Source: Chitinophaga tropicalis
Lineage (GTDB): Bacteria; Bacteroidota; Bacteroidia; Chitinophagales; Chitinophagaceae
DNA length: 64,000 nucleotides
NCBI RefSeq assembly: GCF_009758205.1
Contig: NZ_WRXN01000004.1
Coordinates: 124,001 to 188,000 of the forward strand
Direction of reading: 5' to 3'
The number at the start of each line of letters is the position of its first letter. Position 1 is the stretch's first letter. Made by a program: the position numbers and the translations under genes. This document shows, one piece after another, positions 44,071 through 53,893 of the stretch. The notes beneath the pieces are model-generated. The model searched no databases, had not been told where the DNA came from, and was given only the letters and a program-made list of their open reading frames with translations.

Positions 44071-45141
44071 TGCGGGGGTCAGTTCATATATGGCAGTCGG
44101 TTCTATTTTTCCTTTTAATGACAGTTCTGCTGTAAGATCTGCTCTGTACCTGTCCGAATCCTGCAACCAACCGGCAACCACAGAAGAGATCAGTACATCT
44201 TTATTCAGTGAGCTGCATTGGCCCATAATACGGGCACAGGTGTTTAACACATCTCCATGGTAAACGATATCCTTTTTTATAGTACGTATTTCTGTTACAG
44301 TGACAAATCCGCTGTGAATAGCTGCTTTAAAACGGGGTGTTTCTCCAAACTCATTTAAAAAATGGGGTTTATTATGCTGCAATCTCTCCTGGAAATCAAA
44401 ATAAAAATGAACGGGAGCAAGCGTTTTCCGAGCACCTTTTGAAGGCCATAGTAATACCGCTTCATCGCCCACAAACTGGTATATAGTTGCGTTATATTTA
44501 TATATACTGTCTGTTAGTATCTGAAAACTATTTTCAATAAAACGGCTGTATTGAATATGCCCCATTCTTTCTGCTATAGTAGTAGAAGAACGCAGGTCTA
44601 TAAAAAGGAAAGTGAGATCTTCTTCTGCCGGTTTATCATATCTGCCTAAAAGCGCTCCTACAATGGCCTGCGCTCCAAGATATTCATATACCGTTATAAA
44701 CATGTTAAGCAAAATACTGAACAGGAGAAGATAAAGTAATATAGAAAGAAAAAGTTCTGTTTCGAGAAAATCCGGAATCGTATGTAAAGCTGTCATTAAG
44801 GCCAGCTTCTCTACAAACAACTGAAAACATACATATACTAATACACAACCTGTTATTATCAGCAAAACAATAAGGGCGTACTTACAGATCACAAATTGTA
44901 CAATGGAATAGTTTTTCCATTTACTGAAGACCTTCAGCTCTAACAACGCGATACCCAAGGCCGTGATAACTCCCATACTGACAGATAATGGCAACAGGGA
45001 TTCCTGTGCATCAGCATTTACTTCATTCAGCTCTTTTAATCCGAGTAATTTCAAAAAAGCAAAGGCTGCCATACCTATCACATAGGCTACGATAAGGGCT
45101 ATTAAATAGACCCTGTTCATTTTCCTGGAATATTCGTTCAT
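44053..45141 (-). CDS. Membrane-bound class III adenylate/guanylate cyclase
   Basis: A 362-aa protein with four predicted membrane helices (about 11-33, 50-70, 82-108, 127-152) and a C-terminal cyclase catalytic domain (about 170-355). The metal-binding aspartates are D182 (LFIDLRSST) and D226 (FVGDEAVLLW). The transition-state Asn/Arg motif VLNTCARI gives N300 and R304. IHSGFVTV also fits the family. The domain makes cAMP (or cGMP) as a homodimer; base choice is not certain from sequence. It stands alone, not obviously in an operon with the sigma gene (178 nt away). A 22-bp sequence is found in inverted copies at the gene's 3' end and 50 nt before its start. Confidence 0.88.
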   Translation of the reverse strand: MNEYSRKMNRVYLIALIVAYVIGMAAFAFLKLLGLKELNEVNADAQESLLPLSVSMGVITALGIALLELKVFSKWKNYSIVQFVICKYALIVLLIITGCVLVYVCFQLFVEKLALMTALHTIPDFLETELFLSILLYLLLFSILLNMFITVYEYLGAQAIVGALLGRYDKPAEEDLTFLFIDLRSSTTIAERMGHIQYSRFIENSFQILTDSIYKYNATIYQFVGDEAVLLWPSKGARKTLAPVHFYFDFQERLQHNKPHFLNEFGETPRFKAAIHSGFVTVTEIRTIKKDIVYHGDVLNTCARIMGQCSSLNKDVLISSVVAGWLQDSDRYRADLTAELSLKGKIEPTAIYELTPAFFNLD

Positions 45142-45191
45142 TTATATAATTATTCATTCCAGGGGCGAAGAAAATAATTGCGGAGGATTTT

Positions 45192-45213
45192 TTTTTTAAT
45201 CTGGATTAAAAAA
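45192..45213. repeat. Inverted copy B flanking the cyclase gene
   Basis: Six T, AATCTGGATT and six A, preceded by a longer T-run. It is the exact reverse complement of the copy at 44049-44070. Confidence 0.6.
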
Positions 45214-45356
45214 TCGGGTATAAACTTATCTTCTTCCTCTTATTACACTAAGAGTTTGCTGTGTTATTCCAAGATAAGAGATAAAATAGCCAAGCGGAGC
45301 TCTGAGCAGTCAAGGATGAAAAATACTACTGAAAACGTTGGCTCAGACACATAAGA

Positions 45357-45384
45357 AACACCGGTACAAGAATATACCGGTGTT
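45357..45384 (-). terminator. Terminator hairpin after the epimerase-like gene
   Basis: AACACCGGTA and TACCGGTGTT make a perfect 10-bp stem around an 8-nt loop, about 107 nt after the stop of the gene at 45491; on the minus strand UUUCUUAUG follows. Confidence 0.7.
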
Positions 45385-45490
45385 AACCTAAACCTACAAC
45401 TGTTAACTGGCAATAGAAAAATCCATTGCCTTCTATTGTGTTTATTGATTTTACTATCGATGTGCCTGCTTCCAGGCTAACCTTCAACCA

Positions 45491-46558
45491 TTATTTGGCG
45501 GTTAGAATTTTTTTGTCAACGAGCACCTGAAAGGCATCTTCCATTGTTTCTTTCATTGGTCGGAATGTAATACCCAGTTCCCTCTGCACTTTGGAATTAT
45601 CCGCTTGCCAGAGAATATCCACATTGTTCCGGATAAACCGCCGGGTAACCAACTTATTGGCCATGGGCCCAACGAGCATCAGCAACCATTTTGGAACAGC
45701 CCTTCTGGGAAGTGGGAATCTATCTCCGTATTTCGGTAAGAGAGATTGACCTATTTCCAGTAAATTTGTGTTATGAGCAGAAGTAATATAACGACCCTTT
45801 GCTTCAGGTAAAAAGCCTGCTTTGAAATGAGTTTCTGCCACATCTCTCACATCAACAAGCCCCATCCCAACTTTAGGTGCACCCATTTTCATTGTACCAT
45901 CCCCCATTTGCTTTAAAATATTGAAACTTTCAGAGGTAGTATCACCAGGGTTCAGAGGTGGTCCAAGTATCAGGCTGGGATTAATCGTAACAAGATCAAA
46001 ATGAGATTGCCTGTCTGCGATTTCCCATGCCTTCTTCTCTGCCAGAGTTTTAGAATAGGAATATGGTTGATAATCAAGTGAGGAAGTGGTATTCCATATC
46101 TCCTCTGTCAAAATTCCGTTGGGCGCATTTACGGTATCAATGGCATCTGTGTAAATGGCTGCGCAGCTGCTTGTAAGCACAACCCTTTTCACTGAAGAAA
46201 TCCGGGATGCAGAGAGCAAAACATTCTCGGTTCCTTTCACAGCCGGATCAATCAATTCCAGTTGAGGATCTTTCACACTCGCAATAAAAGGAGATGCTGT
46301 ATGATAAACCAACTCACACTCCTTCATTGCCTCATCGTAAGATCCCTTTTTTAATAAATCAGCTTTAAAGAATTTAATAGTACCAGTTGTCCGCAAGGCT
46401 ATACCTTTCAAATGCGCATTTTTCTTTTCATTCTGAGGATCACGTACTGCAGCATGAACTGTTAAACCCTCCTCCAGTAATCGTTTCACCAGCCAGCTGG
46501 CAACATATCCATTGGCACCGGTTACAAGAACCGGTTTAGTCTTATTGATTTTTGTCAT
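45491..46558 (-). CDS. NAD(P)-dependent epimerase / dihydroflavonol reductase-like (extended SDR)
   Basis: A 355-aa extended short-chain dehydrogenase. The cofactor motif is VLVTGANGYVASWL (GxxGxxA), the next strand carries VRDPQNEKK, and the active site has LTSSCAA and YSYSKTLAEKKAW (YxxxK). The fold and motifs match the dihydroflavonol-4-reductase/aldehyde-reductase group that reduces ketones or aldehydes with NADPH. It is 49 nt downstream of the DUF2147 gene on the same strand. Physiological substrate unknown. Confidence 0.88.
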   Translation of the reverse strand: MTKINKTKPVLVTGANGYVASWLVKRLLEEGLTVHAAVRDPQNEKKNAHLKGIALRTTGTIKFFKADLLKKGSYDEAMKECELVYHTASPFIASVKDPQLELIDPAVKGTENVLLSASRISSVKRVVLTSSCAAIYTDAIDTVNAPNGILTEEIWNTTSSLDYQPYSYSKTLAEKKAWEIADRQSHFDLVTINPSLILGPPLNPGDTTSESFNILKQMGDGTMKMGAPKVGMGLVDVRDVAETHFKAGFLPEAKGRYITSAHNTNLLEIGQSLLPKYGDRFPLPRRAVPKWLLMLVGPMANKLVTRRFIRNNVDILWQADNSKVQRELGITFRPMKETMEDAFQVLVDKKILTAK

Positions 46559-46607
46559 CTTTCTTACTTGTTAATTGTCACTGAAAAATTGTGTTATCTT
46601 ACAGCGG

Positions 46608-47054
46608 TCAATTGGCTGTTGCATAACGATGCCACACTACTGTTTTTCCAAGCATTGAGAATCCAAGGTATCCCCGTAGATGAAGCTTATCCTTTTCTAT
46701 CCATGCTTTGCAGTTATAAGTCTTTCCACTAGGTGGATCATAAATTTTTCCGTCGGTGTATTCACCATCATCCCATTTCAGTCCGTTCAGACTTACTATA
46801 CCTATAATATTTCTCGCACGAAGATTTTTATCAGGATTCTTCACATCCTTCTTTGAAGTTTTGCCATCTGCTTCTACTATCTGATTTCCCCACAATAACT
46901 TTCCTTTGTATTCATTTCCATCTTTAAAGAATTCCATCCTGACATCCTTTTCATCGGATTCCCAGGCGCCTAAAATTGAATTTTGATTCGTCTGAGCCCT
47001 GAGACTGGCAATTGCCATTAACACCAGGATAAATGTGAATTTTAACGCTTTCAT
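46608..47054 (-). CDS. DUF2147 family exported protein
   Basis: A 148-aa protein with a signal peptide (FTFILVLMAIASLRAQ) and the DUF2147 pattern: LGAWESDEKDVRMEFFKDGN, YKGKLLWGNQ, GLKWDDGEYTDGKIYDPPSG, YNCKAWI and LHLRGYLGFSMLGKTVVWHR. The family is a small beta-barrel secreted or periplasmic protein of unknown role. It lies between an AraC regulator and the SDR gene, all on the minus strand. Confidence 0.88.
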   Translation of the reverse strand: MKALKFTFILVLMAIASLRAQTNQNSILGAWESDEKDVRMEFFKDGNEYKGKLLWGNQIVEADGKTSKKDVKNPDKNLRARNIIGIVSLNGLKWDDGEYTDGKIYDPPSGKTYNCKAWIEKDKLHLRGYLGFSMLGKTVVWHRYATAN

Positions 47055-47171
47055 ATTTATTTTTTTTAATTAACTAACTGATAAAAAAGCAATACATGCA
47101 GGTTCCTGTTCCGCTTCATAAGTAGCGAAAAGGTTAGCCAAATTGATAGATTATTTATTTTCCTGAATGAC

Positions 47172-48077
47172 TTAGTTTACTCTCCGATATTCCTGAGGAG
47201 AGAGCCCTGTTTTTGACTTAAACAACCGGCTGAAATAGTGAGGATAATTAAATCCAAGCTTGTAAGCAATTTCGCTGACAGAATCAGTCTCTCCCAGTAA
47301 CATGGTCTTAGCTCTTTCTACAATGAAATTATTGAGATGGTCCTTTGCCGTGTAGCCTGTTTCTTTCCTAAGCAGATCACTCAGGTAACTTTGTGAAAGG
47401 TGTATTAACCCGGCAAAGTATTCAATAGTTGGAATACCTGCCTCAGCGAATTTACCGGAAGCATAATAATCTTTCAACAAAAACTCGAATTGAGATATAA
47501 CGTCTTTATTTTCTGCACTTCTTGTATTAAACTGACGTTCGTAAAATCGTATACAGTAGTTGAGAATAAGCTCTAGTGAAGATACGATCACTCTTTGGCT
47601 ATGATTATCGATCCTCTGATTGATCTCTGATTGAATAAATTCTATACATTCGGTAACAGTTCTTTGCTCTGCATCTGACAGATGAAGCGCTTCATGCACA
47701 TCATAAGAAAAAAAATGATAGTTCTCAATATTTTTTCCCAGTGGTGTATTCCGTATCAGGTCCGGATGGAAGAAAAGCATCCAACCACTGATCTCCCCGA
47801 TCATTTGCGCCTTGCGTGTCCTAACTACCTGATTTGGTGCGGTAAAAATCATAACCCCTTCACCAAAATCATAACTGTTCCTGCCATATTCCAGGCCGCA
47901 ACTCTTATCTTTCAGCCCAATAGTATATAAATCAGAAGTAGCTTTAACACCCACCCATTCTTTTCCTATTTCCCATTTAGATGTATCTAAAATAGATATC
48001 AATGGATGTGTAGGTTTTGTAAAACCCATCATCTCATGTAATTGAGAGATTGACTTTATTCTTATAATATCCTCCAT
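47172..48077 (-). CDS. AraC-family transcriptional regulator
   Basis: A 301-aa regulator from the ATG at 48077 (a GTG three bases earlier is in frame). An N-terminal cupin-like sensing region (FGEGVMIFTAPNQVVRTRKA) and a C-terminal two-HTH domain (YLSDLLRKETGYTAKDHLNN, FNYPHYFSRLFKSKTGLSPQ) match the AraC family. It is a close paralogue of the regulator at 53894 in length, layout and many motifs. The RND efflux operon lies between the two; this gene starts 95 nt downstream of the TolC gene. Confidence 0.93.
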   Translation of the reverse strand: MEDIIRIKSISQLHEMMGFTKPTHPLISILDTSKWEIGKEWVGVKATSDLYTIGLKDKSCGLEYGRNSYDFGEGVMIFTAPNQVVRTRKAQMIGEISGWMLFFHPDLIRNTPLGKNIENYHFFSYDVHEALHLSDAEQRTVTECIEFIQSEINQRIDNHSQRVIVSSLELILNYCIRFYERQFNTRSAENKDVISQFEFLLKDYYASGKFAEAGIPTIEYFAGLIHLSQSYLSDLLRKETGYTAKDHLNNFIVERAKTMLLGETDSVSEIAYKLGFNYPHYFSRLFKSKTGLSPQEYRRVN

Positions 48078-48171
48078 CACTTTTTATCTTTATGATTACA
48101 ACACAAAAATACTTATAGTCCTATAATCCATCTAACATAAATCATGGATAAACTAACACTCTTTCCGGCAT

Positions 48172-49473
48172 CTATGGCTGGCCTTTAGCCAGAATCCGCC
48201 TGAGGTTAGCCTCCGCAATTCTGCGATCAATTTTTGCATTTATCATATTACTATAAGCCCGCTGCCATATTGTTTGCGCTTCCAGCACATCCCGTCCTGT
48301 AATAGTCCCGGCTTTTAACCGGTCTTTACTTAACCTGAGATTCTCTTCCGCCTGTTGCAGGGAAACACCTGAAAGCTCTATCCTCTTTTGATCCTGGTTA
48401 AGTTCCAGGTAAGCCTGCCGGGCTTCTGTAGTAATTTCGCCCATTCGTTCCTTTAACTGGAAGGATTGTGCATTAATCCGAAACTGTTGCTCCTGTATCC
48501 GTCGTTTCCTCACCCCCCAATCAAAAATTGGAATGCTCACGTTAAGCATACCGAAATAAGTCGTAAGAACATTACTGTTATTAGCAGGATTGATCCCTAC
48601 TTTTCCTGCAGACATAATTCCATTTACTCCCAGGCTCACTGCCGGTCTGGAATCTGCCTTCATCAGTTGCTGCTGAACCTTTTCTGCTTCAATAGAATTC
48701 TTTAGTATACCAAGTTCCGCGTTGTCAGAAATCAGCTGTCGCATATTCTCCGCAATTACCGGAACTTCAAACTGCTCCAGCAAAGTGTCCACTATTACAA
48801 CCCTGGTGGTATCCTCCAGGCCAATGATCTGGAGGAGGCTCTCCTGAGCAATGGTTAAAGCATCCTCTGCACGTTTTAACTCAAGCTCATTTTCAGTTAA
48901 CTGTACATTGGCTCTAAGCACATCATTTTTATAAATAATTCCCGCTACATACTGGTTGTTCAAATCATTATACAAAACATCCAGCTGCTTTTTGTTCTGC
49001 TCTGCTAATTTAATCTGCTCACGTGCGGAAATCACCTGCCAATAAGCCCTCTCTGTATTGAACAAAACTTCACTGGTTGCCAGCTGCTTCCTCCCCTCCT
49101 GTATTTCCAGACCTTTTGCAGCGGCAACCCTTGAAAGTTTTGTTCTGCCACCGGAATAAACTGGTTGTGAAATCCTTAAACCAGGACTAACTCCATATTC
49201 CGGAAGAAGTGTATTAACAGGCCGGCCAAAATAGAATGCCATGACAGAACCATCAAGTGTTGGCTTACCACTATCGTCTCTTTGCTTTTTTACTTCCCTG
49301 GCAGCATTGACATTCTCCTGAGCCGCTTTTATGTTATTATTATTTTCTTTTGCAATTTTCAGGCACTCATCGAGCGTCAGTATTCTTTGTGATTTCACAC
49401 TTTTCAGGCCCGTTATTCCGGCAACTGTCAACAAAAGCCACAACCGCATTGCCCGTTTTATTCTGAATTTCAT
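48172..49473 (-). CDS. TolC-like outer-membrane efflux channel
   Basis: A 433-aa outer-membrane efflux protein with a signal peptide (LWLLLTVAGITGLKSVKSQ), the start ILTLDECLKIAKENNNNIKA and the two TolC repeats (GLRISQPVYSGGRTK; GMLNVSIPIFDWGVRKRRIQ). Long alpha-helical, coiled-coil-forming stretches are evident. It forms the exit channel of the RND pump encoded 18 nt upstream. No lipobox is seen, so it is not lipidated like some OprM proteins. Confidence 0.94.
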   Translation of the reverse strand: MKFRIKRAMRLWLLLTVAGITGLKSVKSQRILTLDECLKIAKENNNNIKAAQENVNAAREVKKQRDDSGKPTLDGSVMAFYFGRPVNTLLPEYGVSPGLRISQPVYSGGRTKLSRVAAAKGLEIQEGRKQLATSEVLFNTERAYWQVISAREQIKLAEQNKKQLDVLYNDLNNQYVAGIIYKNDVLRANVQLTENELELKRAEDALTIAQESLLQIIGLEDTTRVVIVDTLLEQFEVPVIAENMRQLISDNAELGILKNSIEAEKVQQQLMKADSRPAVSLGVNGIMSAGKVGINPANNSNVLTTYFGMLNVSIPIFDWGVRKRRIQEQQFRINAQSFQLKERMGEITTEARQAYLELNQDQKRIELSGVSLQQAEENLRLSKDRLKAGTITGRDVLEAQTIWQRAYSNMINAKIDRRIAEANLRRILAKGQP

Positions 49474-49491
49474 TAGTATCTCTGTTTAATA

Positions 49492-52400
49492 TTATCCTTG
49501 AGAAGGCTTATACTGAATATCGTCCTGGTAGTCCGGTTGCTCTGCCTCCTGTTTAATTGGAACAGGTTTAATGAACCGGTAATAAAGAACCGGAACAACA
49601 AATAAGGTCATTACCATAGATACAAGTAAGCCTACAGCCAAAACACTGCCCAATGGCGCCCAAAGAGGCGACTTTCCCACTATCATTGGAACAACGCCTA
49701 TTGCAGCTGCAGATGAAGTGAGAAAGATGGGACGCATTCTTCTTTTCGCAGAAGCCAGCGCTGCTGCTTTGACCGTATATCCATGGTCCCGGATCAGCTC
49801 ATCTGCATAATCTACCAGGATAATACCATTGCGCACTACAATTCCCATAAGGCTGATGATACCCATAAAAGCGGTAAATCCAAAAGGGTTACCTGTGATC
49901 ATAAGTCCCAGTATAGCTCCCAGGATACTGAGCGGGAATGTGGACAATACAATCAATACTTTACCGATATTTTTAAATTGGAAAAGTAGTGTCAGAAATA
50001 TAAGCACCAGGCTGATCATGAGCGATTTAGCCATATTGGGAGAGCTCTCCCCTGCAGACTCTTCTTCTCCCCCATATGAAATGGACATTCCCTCAGGTAA
50101 TTTCAAGCGGGCTATTTCAGGTTTAATATGAGCCATGATAACCGATGCTTTAGTACCCAGCTGCGCTTCCGAGAGAACTGTCAGAGTGCGTAAACCATTC
50201 CGGTGAGCAATCACGCCGGTATGCCACGAAGGCTTCATCTCCGCTACCTGCTTTAAAGGCACTTTTGTATTGAACCTGCTTGTCAGGCAAATATTCTGCA
50301 GATCTCCAAAGTTCCTGCGGTTATTCGTGTCCAGACGTAGCAGGATATCAATCGGTCTGTTCCCTTCCCATAAAGTTGAAACAGGATTACCTTTAACTTC
50401 AGTGCCAAGTGCCTGAGTAATAGCAGTATTGCTGATCCCAAGACGGGCCGCTTCATCTTCTTTGACTACGGCTCTGACACCGAAGTAATCATCCTGGTAA
50501 TCTGTCCTGATCCAGTTAGTTCCTTTGGTATGAAATAGTATATTTTCTACCTGCCGGGCAACATGTTTCTGATCTTTCAGATTATCTCCCGTAATCCGTA
50601 CTTCAACAGGCGCAGGAGTCTGTTTAAGGGACAACTGGCGTATGCGGACATATCCATTGGGAAGAAAGTCATGGAACTTAACCAGGTATTCCTGTACCAT
50701 TTCTTCTGTTGCCTCATTACTGATCGTATTGATAAAAATCTGGGCGTAATTTTCCCGCGGCGTCTCAGGTGCATAATTAGTATGAAATCTTGGCGAACTC
50801 GTGCCAATAAAACTTGCCACCTTTACAATCCGTTTGTCGGTCTGGATGGCTGCTTCTACTTTACGAACGGCTCTTTCTGTCTCCCTGATATCAGTGCCAT
50901 TTTCCATCCATAACTCGATGTTAAACTGGCTACGTTCTGCCATAGGAAATAATTCCTGGTCCACCTTTGTTCCCAGAAACCCTCCCAGGAATACGGCAAA
51001 TACACCTGTAGCAAGAGTCGTCTTTGGCCATCTGAAACAGAATTCAACAGCATAGTTATACCAATCCTGCAAACGATCAAGCATATTTCTGCGGAGCGGC
51101 CTGTCATTCGCTTTATGCTTTAGTCCCTTTTTCAGGAAGAGATAACAGAGGTAGGGAGTCAACAATACTGCTACAAGAAATGACGCAAATAGTGCCACGG
51201 AAACAGCTACTGGCAAAGCCTGGATAAATTCTTTGGTAAGTCCGGTAAGAACAAATGCCAGGGGCAGAAAGGCAAAGATGATAGCGGCGGTAGCAGTAAA
51301 CACAGGTACCATTAGTTGTGTAGCGGCCTGCCATGCTGCAGTCCAGTTAGGGATTCCCTCATCCAGCTTCTCAATGTAATTGTCCACGATCACAATAGCA
51401 TCATCTACTACCATTCCTAATACAATGATCATAGCCGCCAGCGTCACCTGGTGAATTTCTATACCAATAATATTGAGCACTGCAAAGGTAACAGCGATAG
51501 ATACCGGCGCAGCAATAGCTGATATAGATGCGACCCTGAGCGGCAGCAGCAGCATTACTACTATAATGACGGATGCAATAGCTATGGCAAACTCGAACAT
51601 AAAGTGACTGACACGTTCCCTAACCACTTCCGGCTGATCAACAATTACGTCAACAACAACATCAGCTGGAAGGCTCTTCTTCACTTCTTCAATCTTATGA
51701 TCAAGTTCTTTGCCGAGTTCCACAATATTTCTTCCCGGCTGCATTTGCACTGTGAGCATCATAACATTCGATTTCCCCACCTTTATATAGCTGCTCAGTT
51801 CTTCATAACGACGTTCTATCCTGGCTACATCTTTCAATCTTACTACCCTACCATCAGGAGTACTGTAAACGATCTGTCCGGCGATAGCATTCTCATCTTT
51901 AAACCGGCTATCCGCGAAAATGGGAACATTATTGGCTGCCAGTGTAATACTTCCAGTAGGATTGGTAACATTCTGCACCTGCAGTACATTGGCTATCGTA
52001 GAAAAATCAAATCCGTACTGACGCATTCTTTCGTCATCAACTGTGATATAGATCTGCTGACGCTGCCCTCCATAACGATTAATCTTTGAAACAGCAGGAA
52101 GTGTTTTAATACCATCTTCCAGCTTATCAATATAATTCTCCAGTTCCGCATAGCTTCTTCCTGGTGCACTTACTGTGATCATCTGCGCGATCACATCTCC
52201 GAAATCACTATTAACCACCGGGCCTAAGACCCCTTGCGGCAAGGTAGGCCTAAGTGCAGTATTTAAACCATGCTGGAGAGTGCTCCAGAATTTTTTCGGG
52301 TCCTTTACATCCTCATTTAATTCCGCTGTAATAACTACCTGCCCATTCCTGGTCTCTGAATGCGTCTTCTCTTTCCTGATCTCTTCGTAACTAAACAGGT

Positions 52401-52623
52401 ATTGCTCTATTTTATCTGTGACCTCCTTTTCTACCTGTAACTCGTCAGCACCAGGATATTGTGCATACACCAGGCCCTGCCTGATGGTGATCCGGGGATC
52501 TTCGCTTCGCGGCATGGTTAACAGGGCTATCACTCCAACAATAACCAGTATTACCGTAATGACCAATGTGATCTGGTGATACTTCATCGATGCTTCTACA
52601 ATATTTATTCTTCTCCTTTCCAT
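49492..52623 (-). CDS. RND (HAE-1/AcrB-type) efflux pump
   Basis: A 1043-aa inner-membrane pump with 12 predicted helices and two large periplasmic loops. The RND landmarks are seen: the acidic pair VVDDAIVIVDN in TM4 for proton transfer, ATAAIIFAFLPLAFV, and FTAFMGIISLMGIVVRNGII with MRPIFLTSSAAAIGVVPMIV in the second half. The N-terminal MERRRINIVEASMKYHQITL is typical of Bacteroidota pumps of this class. It works with the adaptor (52646) and TolC channel (48172), all on one strand with gaps of about 20 nt. Substrate range is not predictable. Confidence 0.96.
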   Translation of the reverse strand: MERRRINIVEASMKYHQITLVITVILVIVGVIALLTMPRSEDPRITIRQGLVYAQYPGADELQVEKEVTDKIEQYLFSYEEIRKEKTHSETRNGQVVITAELNEDVKDPKKFWSTLQHGLNTALRPTLPQGVLGPVVNSDFGDVIAQMITVSAPGRSYAELENYIDKLEDGIKTLPAVSKINRYGGQRQQIYITVDDERMRQYGFDFSTIANVLQVQNVTNPTGSITLAANNVPIFADSRFKDENAIAGQIVYSTPDGRVVRLKDVARIERRYEELSSYIKVGKSNVMMLTVQMQPGRNIVELGKELDHKIEEVKKSLPADVVVDVIVDQPEVVRERVSHFMFEFAIAIASVIIVVMLLLPLRVASISAIAAPVSIAVTFAVLNIIGIEIHQVTLAAMIIVLGMVVDDAIVIVDNYIEKLDEGIPNWTAAWQAATQLMVPVFTATAAIIFAFLPLAFVLTGLTKEFIQALPVAVSVALFASFLVAVLLTPYLCYLFLKKGLKHKANDRPLRRNMLDRLQDWYNYAVEFCFRWPKTTLATGVFAVFLGGFLGTKVDQELFPMAERSQFNIELWMENGTDIRETERAVRKVEAAIQTDKRIVKVASFIGTSSPRFHTNYAPETPRENYAQIFINTISNEATEEMVQEYLVKFHDFLPNGYVRIRQLSLKQTPAPVEVRITGDNLKDQKHVARQVENILFHTKGTNWIRTDYQDDYFGVRAVVKEDEAARLGISNTAITQALGTEVKGNPVSTLWEGNRPIDILLRLDTNNRRNFGDLQNICLTSRFNTKVPLKQVAEMKPSWHTGVIAHRNGLRTLTVLSEAQLGTKASVIMAHIKPEIARLKLPEGMSISYGGEEESAGESSPNMAKSLMISLVLIFLTLLFQFKNIGKVLIVLSTFPLSILGAILGLMITGNPFGFTAFMGIISLMGIVVRNGIILVDYADELIRDHGYTVKAAALASAKRRMRPIFLTSSAAAIGVVPMIVGKSPLWAPLGSVLAVGLLVSMVMTLFVVPVLYYRFIKPVPIKQEAEQPDYQDDIQYKPSQG

Positions 52624-52645
52624 TAATATCAGATAGTTTAATTCA

Positions 52646-53686
52646 TTAGGGAATTATTGGAGTAACCAACTGACCGTCGCGCAATTTGTTCTGCCCTTCT
52701 ATGACCACATTATCATTTTCCCTTACACCATCGATCAATATAACTTCGTTTGATAATAATCCTCCCGTCCTAACTCTTTTACGGATTGCATGATTTGCAG
52801 TATCAACGACATATACATAAGGGATATCATTTGCATCCCGTATGATGGATTGGATTGGAACAGAAAGGATTTGCACCATCCCGGTAGTTACCATATCAAT
52901 AGTACTGATCATACCCGGAAGCATTTTTCCATCAGCATTTGCCAGCCGCACTTTCACAACAAATGTTTTGCTGGCATTATCCGCTTGCGGATTAATGACG
53001 GCTATTTTGCCGCTGACACTTCGACCCAGTGCTGGTATTTTCACTTCCACACTATCACCTGTGCCAATTTTCGAAATATCGCCCTCCGGCACAGAGGCTT
53101 CCGCGTATACCTGATCAGTTTTAATAATGGAGAAAGCAGTTATTCCAGGGCCGGCTGTAGCACCTTTATCTATTTGTTTTGAAGAAATAATACCAGAGAA
53201 GGGAGCGAATAACCTCGTGTCGTTCAGATGCTTTAAAGCCAGGTTCCTGTTGATCTCCGCCTGAGCCTGTGCCACTTTTGCTGTTATATAATCCCGCTCC
53301 GGAAGACTTGCACTTTTATGAAGCAGTTCTAACCGGTTAAAATTGTCTTTTGCCTGCTCAAAGCTTGCCTCACTCAACATCAGGTTATTGCGGTATTCTG
53401 TTGGCTCAATTTCAGCCAGCATCTGACCAGCAACAACGTGTTGTCCTTCCTGTACATAAACCGCAGCTACCTGTCCGGACACCGGAAAATTGAGCCCTAC
53501 ATTGTTGTCAGCAACAATACTCCCGCTATAAGACAATACTTCAGAGGAGTTCCTTGTCCTGAGCCTCATAGTGCCAACCTTTACAGATTCTTCATTCAAC
53601 GTTAGTTCCTTATTCCCATTACCACAACCGGGAAAAACCAGAATCATTAGTGCTGCAGACAGCATCCCGATAGGCTTCGTTATCAT
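52646..53686 (-). CDS. RND efflux periplasmic adaptor (membrane fusion protein)
   Basis: A 346-aa lipoprotein adaptor: signal LSAALMILVFPGCGNG (lipid Cys about 22), the barrel-sandwich lipoyl halves (NFPVSGQVAAVYVQEGQHVV; LFAPFSGIISSKQIDKGATA), a helical hairpin between them, a beta-barrel (SVEVKIPALGRSVSGKIAVI) and a membrane-proximal domain. First gene of the RND operon. A probable -7 box (TAATTTTG, 53709-53716 minus) lies about 22 nt upstream. Confidence 0.95.
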   Translation of the reverse strand: MITKPIGMLSAALMILVFPGCGNGNKELTLNEESVKVGTMRLRTRNSSEVLSYSGSIVADNNVGLNFPVSGQVAAVYVQEGQHVVAGQMLAEIEPTEYRNNLMLSEASFEQAKDNFNRLELLHKSASLPERDYITAKVAQAQAEINRNLALKHLNDTRLFAPFSGIISSKQIDKGATAGPGITAFSIIKTDQVYAEASVPEGDISKIGTGDSVEVKIPALGRSVSGKIAVINPQADNASKTFVVKVRLANADGKMLPGMISTIDMVTTGMVQILSVPIQSIIRDANDIPYVYVVDTANHAIRKRVRTGGLLSNEVILIDGVRENDNVVIEGQNKLRDGQLVTPIIP

Positions 53687-53708
53687 TTAAGTCTGTTTTA
53701 TTTGCTTA

Positions 53709-53716
53709 CAAAATTA
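53709..53716 (-). promoter_or_regulatory. Putative -7 box of the RND efflux operon
   Basis: TAATTTTG on the minus strand matches TAnnTTTG; transcription would start near 53702, about 16 nt before the adaptor ATG. The -33 TTTG element is not recognisable, so an activator (an AraC neighbour) may be needed. Confidence 0.4.
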
Positions 53717-53893
53717 GATAGGGTAACCTGGCTGGAATAACATAAAACAAGAATTGATAAACACTTTTCCCGGAACTGATGAAAGCATTAAATATGCCTT
53801 TGGGAAAACTGAGAAAATAAAAAAAGCAGATCAGGTTATTCCCAATCTACTTTTACTATTCTAATTATATACGGTCTGCCTGAATAAAGCTTC

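Noticed and set aside
51604-52089. 161-aa plus-strand frame inside the RND pump gene
   Set aside because: Shadow of the pump gene; composition is not protein-like.
53822-53868. Possible terminator between the AraC and RND adaptor genes
   Set aside because: The AGCAGAT/ATCTACT stem is only seven bases with a mismatch and a long loop, and there is no downstream gene in the right sense on one side.
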